NCBI GenBank assembly: GCA_037447655.1
Contig: JBBHKE010001377.1
Span: 243,812 to 307,811, forward strand
Direction of reading: 5' to 3'
Length of the DNA stretch: 64,000 bases
DNA from: Zygnema cylindricum
Lineage: Eukaryota > Streptophyta > Zygnematophyceae > Zygnematales > Zygnemataceae
The notes beneath the pieces are model-generated. The model saw nothing but the letters and a program-made list of their open reading frames with translations, did no database searches and was not told the DNA's origin. This document shows, piece by piece, positions 23,515-33,892 of the stretch. A program made the position numbers and the translations under genes. Every line of letters begins with the position of its first letter. Position 1 is the stretch's first letter.

Positions 23515-24073
23515 AACTGCACTTTACAATAAAAGCTACTTTTAAAAAAATACAGAAGAAAGCACTAAAAACCACTGCTGCAGTACGTAAGGGAAAATAG
23601 AGCACAAAAACTGAAAAACTACTGCTGCAGAATGTTAAGAGGAATACTGTAGTGGCAAAGTGTCAAAAGTATCAAACAATCAATCTGCTGCAACACAAAC
23701 TCCTGGCAGCAAAGATTAAGTAAAACTTTTCAATGGCTTGATGCTGCTGAGAAACGACAAAGTTGTCCAGAAACGACAAATTGACACGCAGAGGATCTAT
23801 GGTCTCAGTTCAGAGGCTGGTCTGTTTGCAGCCGACGTTGGAGCTTGAACTCCGGTTAAAACCTGCGAATCCCGTAAAAGTGGTCCACTTTTAACCCAAG
23901 GATCAAAATCTGTTACGTGTCAGCAAGAGCTGCAATGAGAACTAGACCTTGAATCGTTATTAGCGTATAGAAATTATTAGTGTAAAGAAAAAATTAGCGT
24001 CATTCATTCTAATTTAGTTCTAAGAGACGTGGCAGATTATGGTCCACGTCCTTAAATAGCGTAATTTATTATA
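23515..24073. repeat. 559-bp duplicated block, copy B
   Basis: Same length and orientation as 14309-14867, differing at about three positions (near 23545, 23652 and 23669). It carries the REF-like upstream sequence without the REF-like start codon. The left border abuts the GA microsatellite and the right border falls inside a MITE. Confidence 0.93.
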
Positions 24074-24146
24074 CTAAATTAGAATCAATAACGCTAATTT
24101 TTTTTTGACGCTATTTAATCCTTGACTCTAATAGCGATTGGTGGTG
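23945..24146. mobile_element. Chimeric TA-target MITE (202 bp)
   Basis: The left 129 bases equal the MITE at 14739. From 24074 on the right part is different (CTAAATTAGAATC and onward) yet still ends in a family terminus, AATAGCGATTGGTGGTG, followed by TA. It looks like two family members joined at the duplication breakpoint. Confidence 0.75.
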
Positions 24147-24529
24147 TAGTATCCTGTTTTTCTTTCTTTTTTTGTCTTCCCGCGGTTGAGCCAATCATTG
24201 AGCTTTTCACGGTCTACTTTAGAAAGTCATCGCATTTTTTTAAAAGTGCGTTTTATGATCAAAACGTGCGTTTTATGTGCCAATGGAGCGTAACCCTACG
24301 AGCATTAACACGTGCGAAGACTAAATTGAGTTTCACTAATAAGGGTGGTGTTCCATCGGACGAAAAGTGAGGTTGTTTACAGAAATCCGGAGCTATCCGT
24401 ACTACGCCGTACCTCTTATTTTTTTTTATAAGCGAACAACATTACAGAGAATCTTGCCAATATTCTCCAAAGGTCTGGGAGGTAACAATGACCGTTGGAT
24501 GTTTTTTCGCGAAGCATTCGCTTCGAAAA

Positions 24530-24580
24530 TTTCTGTAAATGGTGATGTACCTCGAGGAGGTACATCACCATTTACAGAAA
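24530..24580. repeat. Perfect 24-bp inverted repeat with 3-base loop
   Basis: Left arm 24530-24553 and right arm 24557-24580 are exact reverse complements (arms begin TTTCTGTAAATGG), separated by GAG. A smaller hairpin, CGAAGCATTCGCTTCG, lies just upstream. There is no T-tract or gene end to make it a terminator. Confidence 0.9.
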
Positions 24581-24802
24581 AAATTGAGCCGCGACACGTT
24601 GGATAATGAATGTACGTGTCACGACGGCAAACCAACGGAAATCGAAAAATTTCGCACATGATATATGCATTCAAAAATTCAACGGAAATCACGAAAGTGA
24701 TCTCGTAACGAGCTTTCGTCGCGCTATTTTTTTTGTTACCGGCCATTCGTCACACTATTTGTGGAAGCGCTCATTCGTCACGCGAAAAATGAGAAACCCT
24801 AG

Positions 24803-24865
24803 AAATAATGAGCTGGCATCTGACAAGCGTTGCAAATAATGAGCTGGCATCTGACAAGCGTTTGC
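24803..24865. repeat. Tandem duplication of a 31-bp unit
   Basis: Two adjacent copies of a unit beginning AAATAATGAGCTGGCATCTG; the second has one extra T. Looks like a recent slippage event. Confidence 0.9.
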
Positions 24866-24989
24866 AAAGAGTACAAAATGTGTGTGGTACGATGCCCTGG
24901 TTCGCACGTACATCAGTATATAAATAAGGGAACTTTGTTCGCCCCTCTGCGAAGCCTTATATAGGCGGTAGGCGGTGTGTCTGTCATCG

Positions 24990-25471
24990 ATTTTTTCCGT
25001 CCGTCCGCAGTACGGACCGCCGTACCGCTGGCACAATGTAACGGTGCCACCCGTACCGCCTTACGGATGGCGTAATCTTACATTGCCAGTTGTCGGTGTG
25101 TAGACCACCGTACGGCTAGCATACTCTAACATTGCCAACCGTCGGTGTGCAGAGCGTCCTACGGTTTGTGAAACCTAACTTTCCCAGCCGTCAGTGTGCA
25201 CACCGCCGTACGGTTAGCGTAATCTAACATTGCCAACCTTCGATGTGCAGACCACCGCACGGTTGGCGTAACCTAACATTGCCACCCGTCGGTGTGCAAA
25301 CCGCCGTACGGATGGCATAATCTAACATTGCCAACCGTCGGTGTGCAGACTGTCGTACGGCTGGCGTAATCTAACATTGCCAACCGTCGTGTACAGACCG
25401 CCGTACTACTAACGTAAAATAACGTTGTCAACCCGTCGGTGTACATTGAGCCAGACGGCTGGCACAATGAC
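24990..25471. repeat. 49-bp satellite-like tandem array
   Basis: About nine diverged units of roughly 49 bases. Each carries GTCGGTGTGCAGACCGCC, then GTACGG.TGGC, then GTAATCTAACATTGCC. Related units reappear at 26024-26154 and 27192-27232, interrupted by MITEs. Unit to unit identity is moderate, so the array is not young. Confidence 0.85.
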
Positions 25472-26023
25472 CACCGCGAAATCGTTATTGGTGTCAATAA
25501 CTCTAGTTTGGGTTTTTTAAATTTTGATTTCTTTCCTCAAATAAGACACATAATTTTAATTTTTCCTCGACGTTAATTAAGGTACCCTACAAATTAAGGT
25601 ACCGTACAATATAGCGTAAAAGATAAATGTACAATAAGATCTAAATAGCGTGGTGTACGGTTGATGTCAGACCGTACATAAATGTACCTTTTCAAGTGAA
25701 AAATTTACAAAAAAATAATTAAATCAGATGCGCACGCATATGAACGTACGCCCAGAAAACGGAATTAGTCTGATAAGTAAATTAGTCTGACATGTACGGA
25801 TATTTAAATTTCACGACGGCGTACAATTTATAATATTTTGTACGAATAAATATGTTAATGTATACAATCGTACGGAGAATATTTCATTTTTTCTGTTCCC
25901 AAATTAGCATTAAGCCAAAATTACAATACACATTAAAAAAAAATCAAATTCTTAATTAACATCATTTACGGTAAATTATCTTCAACACTATTTAAAATTT
26001 GACACTAATAACGATTCGCGGTG
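25472..26023. mobile_element. TA-target MITE (552 bp) inside the satellite
   Basis: Left end CACCGCGAAATCGTTATTGG, right end CACTAATAACGATTCGCGGTG. TA follows the right end; the left flank reads GAC and the expected TA is lost or mutated. Satellite text stops at the left border (GGCTGGCACAATGA) and resumes at the right (TAACGTTG). The interior is AT- and GTAC-rich and non-coding. Confidence 0.8.
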
Positions 26024-26154
26024 TAACGTTGTCGTGCATCAGCGGTACAGACCGCCGTACCGGAGGCACAACGTGACGTTGCTGTGCGTCAGCGTCACAG
26101 ATCGTCGTACCGCTGGCACAACGTGACGTTGCCGTGCGTCAGCGGTATAGACTA
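26024..26154. repeat. Satellite fragment between two MITEs
   Basis: About two and a half units of the same array as 24990-25471, with the variant GCACAACGTGACGTTGC and GTGCGTCAGCGGTACAGA. It is cut by the next MITE at a TA. Confidence 0.8.
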
Positions 26155-26639
26155 CACCGCGCATCGTAATTAGAGTAATAAATTAGAGTAAAAAAAGAGA
26201 AAAAAATAATTAGAGTAATTTACTTTAATTTATGTGATAGAACTGTTTCAAAAGGAATTTACTCTAATTGCGGTGTGCACTCTAATTGGCAAGCTAATAT
26301 CCTCTACTATAAATGTTGTTCATACAGAATCTGAAAAAACGTACAGTTTTATCGTCACTATGACGTTTGCCACGCGGTTTGTTAAAACGCATTTACATGA
26401 TAATGGCCTGTTTAAATCATTATTTGTACTTTTTAACTTATAGAAATTTGTACTGGTCGGACGTCGTCCGGTAATCCACACTATTTAAAACGAACCTATA
26501 TTAGAATTAAAAACCTAATTAAACCTTGCACCAAATAGAATAATGAAAAAATTAGAATCATTTACTCTATTTGATGTGATAGAGTCGAAATTTCGAGCGA
26601 CCGAGTTAGAGTAATTTACTCTAATTACGATTCGCGGTG
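26155..26639. mobile_element. TA-target MITE (485 bp), long subfamily
   Basis: Begins CACCGCGCATCGTAATTAGAG and ends CTAATTACGATTCGCGGTG, with TA on both sides. It is repeatedly built from TTAGAGTAA/TTACTCTAA. The copy at 57557-58048 is its close relative in the opposite orientation, sharing the TCGAAATTTCGAGCGACCGA and TTTGATGTGATA stretches. Confidence 0.88.
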
Positions 26640-26652
26640 TACCGTAGCGCTA

Positions 26653-27191
26653 CACCGCCAATCGCTATTAGCGTAGTGTACGCTAATTCCGTCCCGTTTT
26701 TTTTTCTTTTAATTCTCCATTAGCGTAGCTTATTCTTTTTTTTTCTGTACGCCATTTAAGGGGGGTTTTGAAAAAAAAAAAAAAAAAAAATCGATATATC
26801 GTCGATACGATATATCGGCGATATATCGGAAATATATCGCGATATTTCGATAATCGATATATCGAAGCGATATATCGATTATCGGGTACCTAAAATTCGG
26901 TACATATCGAATATCGGCAAGTGGTCCTCGATACCCAACACTACCAACAACCACGTTTCGTCTGTGTGAACGTACAATTTGTGTAAGATATGTCAGATTT
27001 TGTAGAAGTACCTGTATTAGTGTAAGCATATTTGCGACCGGCATGTATTTTTTCCAAAGACCCAAATTAGAATTATTAAACAATTAGAATGTATGTTTTT
27101 TTTCAAAATTTTCAAATTCTTAATTAGCGTACACCACTGTAATTATTCTTATACTCTAAAAAAACTTCTACGGTAATAGCGATTGACAGTG
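26653..27191. mobile_element. TA-target MITE (539 bp) carrying a TATCG-rich insert
   Basis: Left end CACCGCCAATCGCTATTAGC, right end GGTAATAGCGATTGACAGTG, TA on both sides. Inside, 26790-26945 is a dense run of CGATATATCG motifs ending TACCCAACACTACC. That insert resembles parts of 31318-31695 and is probably another nested element. Confidence 0.8.
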
Positions 27192-27232
27192 TAGCACAAC
27201 GTGACGCTGCCGTGCGTCCGCAGTACGGACAT
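27192..27232. repeat. Last satellite fragment
   Basis: GCACAACGTGACGCTGCCG and CGCAGTACGGAC continue the 49-bp array on the far side of the MITE at 26653-27191. Confidence 0.7.
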
Positions 27233-27555
27233 GATAAACTGGACAGGGTACATGCCCGTGTAACGGGCGTTGATTTACTAGTGTTTGCAAAAAGTAGCGT
27301 TATGTACAACAAGTCTCTCCCTACAAAGCTTCCAAGTGACACTTCATTTCTACACAAATTTGAAAAATTGTTAGCATCAAGAAATATTGCGGGTATTAAA
27401 GGTAAACTTTCGATGTAATAAAGAAGAATACTTAAAATAAATTAGCGTACTTGTAACTTGTATATTTCATACAATTTCTAAACCCACAAGTTCATCGCCT
27501 TATATATGTTGTCACAAACAACATTATTACTTCAACTAATGTAAATGTGAGACTA

Positions 27556-27773
27556 CACCGCTAATCTTCATTAGTGTTAAACAATTTTTTGCCACTTAAA
27601 ACGTATTTTTTTCTTTCTCACAGGTCGGATTATAGATCTGACGGTTGCGATTGAAAGAAAATATTAGCAGCTTCCGAATGTCGATCGCCAATTGAAAATC
27701 CGATATATGTGTACGGAAAAAAAATGTTTTTAAGCACTGTAAAAAGATTTAACACTAATAACCATTAGTGGTG
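27556..27773. mobile_element. TA-target MITE (218 bp)
   Basis: Ends CACCGCTAATCTTCATTAG and AATAACCATTAGTGGTG, TA on both sides. The interior includes GTCGGATTATAGATCTGACGG and matches the 5162 and 38745 copies. Confidence 0.85.
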
Positions 27774-29224
27774 TAGTGTACACGCCACAAAGTAGACAAA
27801 CAAATTGGTGTTAAGTGCCAAGATTTATATAAATGTTTTTTTTTTGTTTGACACAGATACACATAATGGTATAAATAACATTAAAAGGTGCTTACAATTT
27901 TTTTTAACACTAGTGAAGATGGGTAGTGACGACGGGTATTATCGCATTAAATAAGGGTGTATGCCCATGTGTTAATCTAGGAATTTTTTGTTGTCGTTTT
28001 CTCCAAAATTGAATTTGCATCCAAAAAATCTCCTAACATATGAAAAGAGTGTAAAAATCGAAGTACAATATACGTCATCCTAAAATTAGTACGTCCAACC
28101 ATTTATCCTTTTCTTCTATCATTCCCAACGGAACCGCACAACCAGAGGTAGTAGTGCGGGTAAAACTTTTTGTCGTGGTCGTCGGGAATATAACAACCCG
28201 CGGGCATGCCAATTTATATTTGCCACGAAATATTTGATAGGCATCGTTGTTGTTAGGTATGGTGAGCATTTTGTAACAACCTTGCACAGACGACAGATTC
28301 GAGAACCATTTATTGGAGAGTACAAGGCACTCTACTTCTTTTTGACTGTATAAAGCCCTAAGGTCATGAAAAGGCGCGGTATGCACCTTTTCGCCCACAA
28401 AAATCATCTGGACCATATATTTGGATAACACACATAACTCATGACAAAATATGTAGGGACAAATTGAAGTCAACGCAGTTGCATGGTCAAAGGGACCATA
28501 AGAGGTCTACCACGGGCAACCGTTGACCCCAGTGTAAGTCGACCACGACGGTTGAAAAGTAATCAAGCTTAAAGCAACCAATTGGTACGGATGTCATCAA
28601 ATACCCGCCTAAATAAAAGAAATTTTCTTAAGACATGTTAGGATAGTTTACATGGCCCGGTGGTGTACTCTTTTATATTTAATAAGGTAATAAACACTTA
28701 AAAGAAACTTACCACTACCTAACTAAGAGCTTATTCCGTTGACTTGATGCCCATGCATTTGCTTTTAATGCATAAAAAAAACATGAATAATATCCTAATA
28801 TAGACGCATTGGTGTAAGGTAGTGCCATGTTGTTGTATTCAACATGGCATCTTACCTGCTCACGTGAGAAACCGAGGCAAGAAACCTAAAAACACTCAAT
28901 TTAGCCAACGCTATTGAGTTTTGTTTTTTTATTAAGAAAGAGATGAAATACTAAGGGAAGTTTTTACCTCTATTCTCATCTTGCGTGTCCTTCGTGTTCT
29001 TTGCCACATCTGTTTTAAAAAACCTTTCCATCATAGTTTGAAGTTGAGAGTTCGACGAGGAGTGAGTGGGGAACTTATTGGAAGGACTTTGCTATTGTGG
29101 TCAACAAGGCCCAAGAGTTGGGATCTAATGAGTTTTTCCTCCCAACTCTGCTTATTGTAAGTATTATCTTATTTGGGATGCGATCACACTAAGTTAATTA
29201 GTTTTTTGGTTTGTCTAATTTTTT

Positions 29225-29790
29225 TTATCCAAAGCTCTTTAGGTGAGACTCTCAAAAAAATCATAATAACTAACACCCCATTTCCTCCAAGGTTAAGATC
29301 AAGAGGGCTAGTACCGCTTTACCTTTGAAGTGATACTAGTTGGTTTAATCATTGCAGTTTACTCAGTACGTAAGTTTTAACTCAAAAGCCCTCGTAGCCA
29401 AAATATTTATAGGTTAACAAAAGAAGAACGCCAATCAAACAAAAAAAACGAGCATGTGAAGTAGGTGGTCTAAACACTTAACGGGTATATTAATTTAAAA
29501 GGTTTAGCTAGACCATCGATTGGTTATTCCAAACAAGGTTATTTGAAGGTCTTTTAGTGAGAATATCCCAAAAAAAGATAATAAACACCATACTTCCGCA
29601 GAGGTCGTGACCAATAAGGCTAGTCTCACCGTGCTTTTAAGGTGAGAGTAGCGGGTTTACTCGTTAACAACAACCTAAGACCTAAGCTCTAACTCATATG
29701 TTGTCATAAACGAGGGATTCATAAAATTATTAACGATATAATTTTAGAGAGAGCGAGTGAAGGAGGTGGTCTTAACACTTAACGGTTAGA
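29225..29790. repeat. Two diverged direct copies of about 250 bp
   Basis: The segments at about 29225-29480 and 29545-29790 share order and spacing of AGTGAGA/TGAGACT, AAAAAAAGATAATAA-type, GGGCTAGT(A/C), AAGTGATAC/AGGTGAGAG and GTGGTCTAAACACTTAACGG. Identity is low to moderate; the nature is unknown. Confidence 0.4.
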
Positions 29791-30879
29791 GTTAGTAGCC
29801 AATTTACCCACCACAAAAAAAATTGCATTCACGTATTCTTTTAGCGATATGGGCAAAAGAGGTTGTTTGCCTTAACCTTCCCACGGTATGTTCGAGACCT
29901 CTCTATACACAAATTTAGTGAATGTTCCTCCGTCGGAAATACATGTGATATAATCGTTTAGGAATCTTATTGTGACGAAGGGGGATATAATACCAAGGTA
30001 AGTCGGTATTGGCGTCCTATCATTGTTCGAGGCCTCTGCTATAAGCAAAACTTTGAGATTTCGTGGGGGGTGTCTTTCTTTGGCGCAAAATGAGAGGTCG
30101 TTAATTACGAGCTATTATCAAGGCCAATAAAACCTGACAAGGGAAACTACCAAGCTCCCCAATCTTTCGATGTGGACGTTAAACTTTGGCCTAAGGGGAA
30201 CTGAAAATGGCCAATATAGAGGAGGATGCACAGGAATCGACACCCACGAGCTAGTCCTTGTAGTAAAGGCTAACATGGTGGAGGATATATTTGCGTTTCT
30301 AGAGTGAACACTAGATGTGGAGGGAACTAACCCTTTGAAGCTATATCTAATTGATATTTTGTTATTTTTTATCTTGGATTTAGTTTTGGAGTACGTTGGA
30401 GGTATATTTTGTGGGGCCACCAATGGATCATATCCCAAAAATATTTTTTGTTGGAGAGGAACATATGAATTTGATGACCACGACACCAGGCGGCTTGATC
30501 ATGGAGAGTGACTCATATCCATCACCCCGAGACGGTGACCATCATCGCAAATATCACCTATGTACCATGGTGGCGCAGTTTCACAAAATGACTAAACATT
30601 TAGAACATCACAAAAATATCGATGTCTAGACAAAATTTTATAAATCGTATTTAACTGTCACAAAAACGAGTAACAATTTCGTTTTCGGATATTGAAACAC
30701 TTTTCAAAAATAGTATGGGGAATCCTCACTAAAAAACAAAGTTACTTTGCTAAGTTTTGGTTACATGGGCACACAACCGAACCTTGCAACATGTGCCCAT
30801 GTTAGTGAAACTTTGAAATGTGACTTGGATTAGTAAAAAAAGTTCCGTATTACCTTGCAAAGCGTTATAATGCATTAGA

Positions 30880-31200
30880 ATGTTGAAATGTAATGGTTAC
30901 TTTGAGCTGTGACAGTTGTAGACGTGGGTAAAACTTGTGACGATTGTAGACTTTTATAAAACTCTCGACAATTGTAGACTACTAGGTTATGTTGTAGACC
31001 TTTAGTTTTTGGTGACATTGTGTATGTTTACGGTTTTGTGATATCGTTGCGTCATGCTCATTTGTGACAACGTCAAATTTACTACTATCAAACTTTTTTC
31101 TCACTCGACTTGCCATCAAACTACGCCCAAAGGCAATCAAAGAAAGCATTTTTCAAATACCTTTCATCCCATACCAATATTGTCGTGATTCATTCGAGGT
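30880..31200. repeat. Right arm of the 10-kb spaced inverted repeat
   Basis: Reverse-complement counterpart of 21190-21590. A weaker, forward-oriented relative lies close by at about 30590-30680 (CGATGTCTAGACAAAA...AACTGTCACAAAAACGAG). Confidence 0.5.
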
Positions 31201-31317
31201 AGAGGGAGAGAGGAGCGGAAGTGTGAGAGGCAGGGGAGAGGTGACAGCGGCGTAGACTTTTGCAAAGGACCTATGAATGAAAGTGGAGGTTTGAGGCCCT
31301 AACAAATTATTTTATGT

Positions 31318-31695
31318 CCATTCACCGGTGTTATCGCCGATAAAAAGTAGATAATATCGGTTTTTTATCGCGATAACATCGCAACCGGTAACTATCGGCG
31401 ATTATTGTACGGTTCACACTGTATGGCTGTACGGTTTATTCCGTCAATCTGAATTGATGTTCTTCCGTTACACAGAATACGGAACAGATTATTGCACGTG
31501 GCATGCCACGCTATGTATTGTGAAAAATATAATACAATATATTAGAAAGTACTATTATATAGTGTACCACATTTTTTCCACTTATCGATAAGTAATTTGT
31601 TGGTCTCCGAGCGATATATCGGGACCCTTGACCGTTCGATAACCATTAACTATCGGTATCAGTGTTATCGCGATAAATTTATTGCTGATACACAA
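31318..31695. mobile_element. Putative non-autonomous element rich in TATCG
   Basis: The left side GGTGTTATCGCCGATAAA and the reverse complement of the right side, TAGTGTTGTGTATCAGC then AATAAA, are similar. Both are followed by CGATAAC-type inverted motifs. No target duplication is visible, so the superfamily is open (hAT-like ends are possible). Confidence 0.4.
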
Positions 31696-33689
31696 CACTA
31701 GAAAAAACCCTTACTTTGGCACATGGAGACATACCCTAAGTTTCAAGATGACGTAAGATGTACTTATGGTTTTCACACATTTTTCCTACGGTGAAAGATT
31801 TTTTCGTTGCAGGTTCAATTTTGGATTGAAACAACAAAAAAAAACCTTTAACACATGGCCACAAAGCCTAAAGACGCCAAAATTGAAGTACATTCTAAAT
31901 ATCAAGATGACCTCAATTGTACCGTGGTTTTTATAATTGTATTGTTTATGGCAAAAGTTTATAAGTTATTTTTGTTGCATCTTCAATATTTGGAGGAAAA
32001 TGACAGAATAAAAATCGATACTTTAACACATGGGCACACTCCCCTGAAGATGCCGCCAAGAATTTGATGACAAGTCTCCTGGACAGAACAGGACAATACG
32101 ACGCAACGCAGTTTTGTACAATACTGTACTATGTGACGCCTTCCGCATTTCAAGACGTGACTTCACTGGAACTGGATCTACGTGGAAAAGTGACGAACAA
32201 TACTATGATGAACGAGGGCAGAATATCTGCTTTTAATACTGTCACGACATCATCCGTACACGTAGGATACGCCACCTCAATCCGCCAATCGCCTTCGTTA
32301 TGCTGTAAGAAAAGTGAAGCATGTCAAACTTTTCATCACGTTAATTAGAATAGTCTGCAGTTCCACTAAACGTGGCTTTGTCCTCACATTCGGAAACATG
32401 GCACGCCGTTGGTCAGTGGACAAATGTACAATACGCGTACGGCCGAGATAAAAGTTCGAAGTAGATACTTTTACGGAATGGCTGCGGACAGGGGATGATT
32501 GCGTATCTAAATAGATTCGACTTCTCCTTGGCCGCAGACGGCCACAACCTGGTCGGGCTGCTGGATTCTAAATATCGTATCCACAAAAAGCGTGTGAAAC
32601 ACGGCAGCCAGAACTTTAAGGTGCAGAATTCAAGAATCCAGATGGCGAACGGATAGCACATTGTGCACAGAAGTCACGGTGAGCGCATCAAATGTTCGTA
32701 CATATTCTGATACGGCATCATCAGATGCCTGTAAGAAATGAATTGAATTGCACGAATTAATTGCCTGTACAGAAGATTTTACGTGTTTCATGTTCACGGG
32801 TACCGTTACAAGATACCGTTAACTTGTCACGACACACTTCCCCGTTACTTCATAAAATCTTAGTACGGATTGCAGACTGTTCCTTCATATGCCTCTTTCC
32901 CTGAACCCTAGACGACTCATTATCTGGTACGCCCCAGCACTGCTTCAGGGTAAAACCTGAACAAGGAAATCCGTTACAACAATATGTGAACCAACAGTGC
33001 GGAAATTGCATAATGATTACGCACACTGCGAACTTTCCCCACTGTAATTTAGTACGCACTATAACATTTCCAGGGAAAGTTTCCCCGGTGTGCGCAAATT
33101 CGCACGGAATTCAACACTCTTGATTCATAACTTATCTTTGTCGGTAGTCATAAAGGTGAGACAAATTATAAAAGTCAATGTGCCTTTGCCATAACAAAAC
33201 CATCACGGTTGGAACATTGCAGTAGTAGAAAAAACTAATACAAGTTAAAAAGTTTTTAATCCGGAGACCTAAAATACAATATCAAAACTCAGGAGCATAT
33301 ACTTAAGTTCAAATACTGAGTATTCATTGTTAGACAATCGGAAAATTTGAACACAGAGTTTAGTAAATTTGAAAGTCCGAAGTGTAAAACAGCTTAAAAC
33401 AGTCATAGTTAAAAAAGGTTGACATTCTCACTGCTGTTGAATCTTTTCGTGAATAAACGAAATTAAAAGGATATACATATTTCTTACAGCAGAAATATTA
33501 CTACAGGGCTTGGTGACTTCTTAACCAAATTCACTCGGAGCTATTGTAGGACATAAAATCTGATTTTTTTTTATTTTAACTCAGAAACATCCTAAAATTT
33601 GAAGCTTCGACGCGAAACTGAGATTCAAAAACCAAAGAGCAAAAACTGAAAAACATAGAAACCTAAGCAATTAGAAACAAAGATATTAT

Positions 33690-33892
33690 CACAGTTTCCT
33701 TCCACTTACAGTTTACTGTGACATTTGCAGTTTACAGTTTCCAATTACTGTTACGGTGACATTTACATTTGCAGTTTCCATTTACAGTTTGCATTTTTAT
33801 TCACATTCACAGTTACAGTCTGCAGTTAGCAGTTAACAGTTATAGTCACAGTTTACAGCTACAGTTTGCAGTTACAGTTACAGTTTGCAGTT
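33690..33892. repeat. ACAGTT minisatellite just before the ORMDL start codon
   Basis: About thirty imperfect repeats of (T)ACAGTT/GCAGTT run up to the ATG at 33893. They would be transcribed as 5' UTR or stand in the core promoter. Confidence 0.75.

Larger units (their letters stand above)
27774..33690. other. Gene-poor region
   Basis: No open frame over about 130 codons and none that looks like a known protein. Contents seen: a right MITE end near 27900-27927 (AACACTAGTGAAGATGGG), a diverged direct repeat at about 29225-29480 and 29545-29790, the right arm of the long inverted repeat (30880-31200) and a TATCG-rich element at 31318-31695. The rest shows nothing recognisable. Confidence 0.55.

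Noticed and set aside
24990-25471. CRISPR-like regular repeat
   Set aside because: Units are contiguous and diverged with no unique spacers, and the setting is a eukaryotic nuclear genome.
28075-28473. 132-codon minus-strand frame in the gene-poor region
   Set aside because: No motif or family recognised, no clear start context, AT-rich surroundings. It could be a worn transposon piece but cannot be supported.
29225-29790. LTR pair of a retrotransposon
   Set aside because: The two copies are only about 65 bases apart, much diverged, and lack TG...CA ends, a primer-binding site or coding sequence between them.
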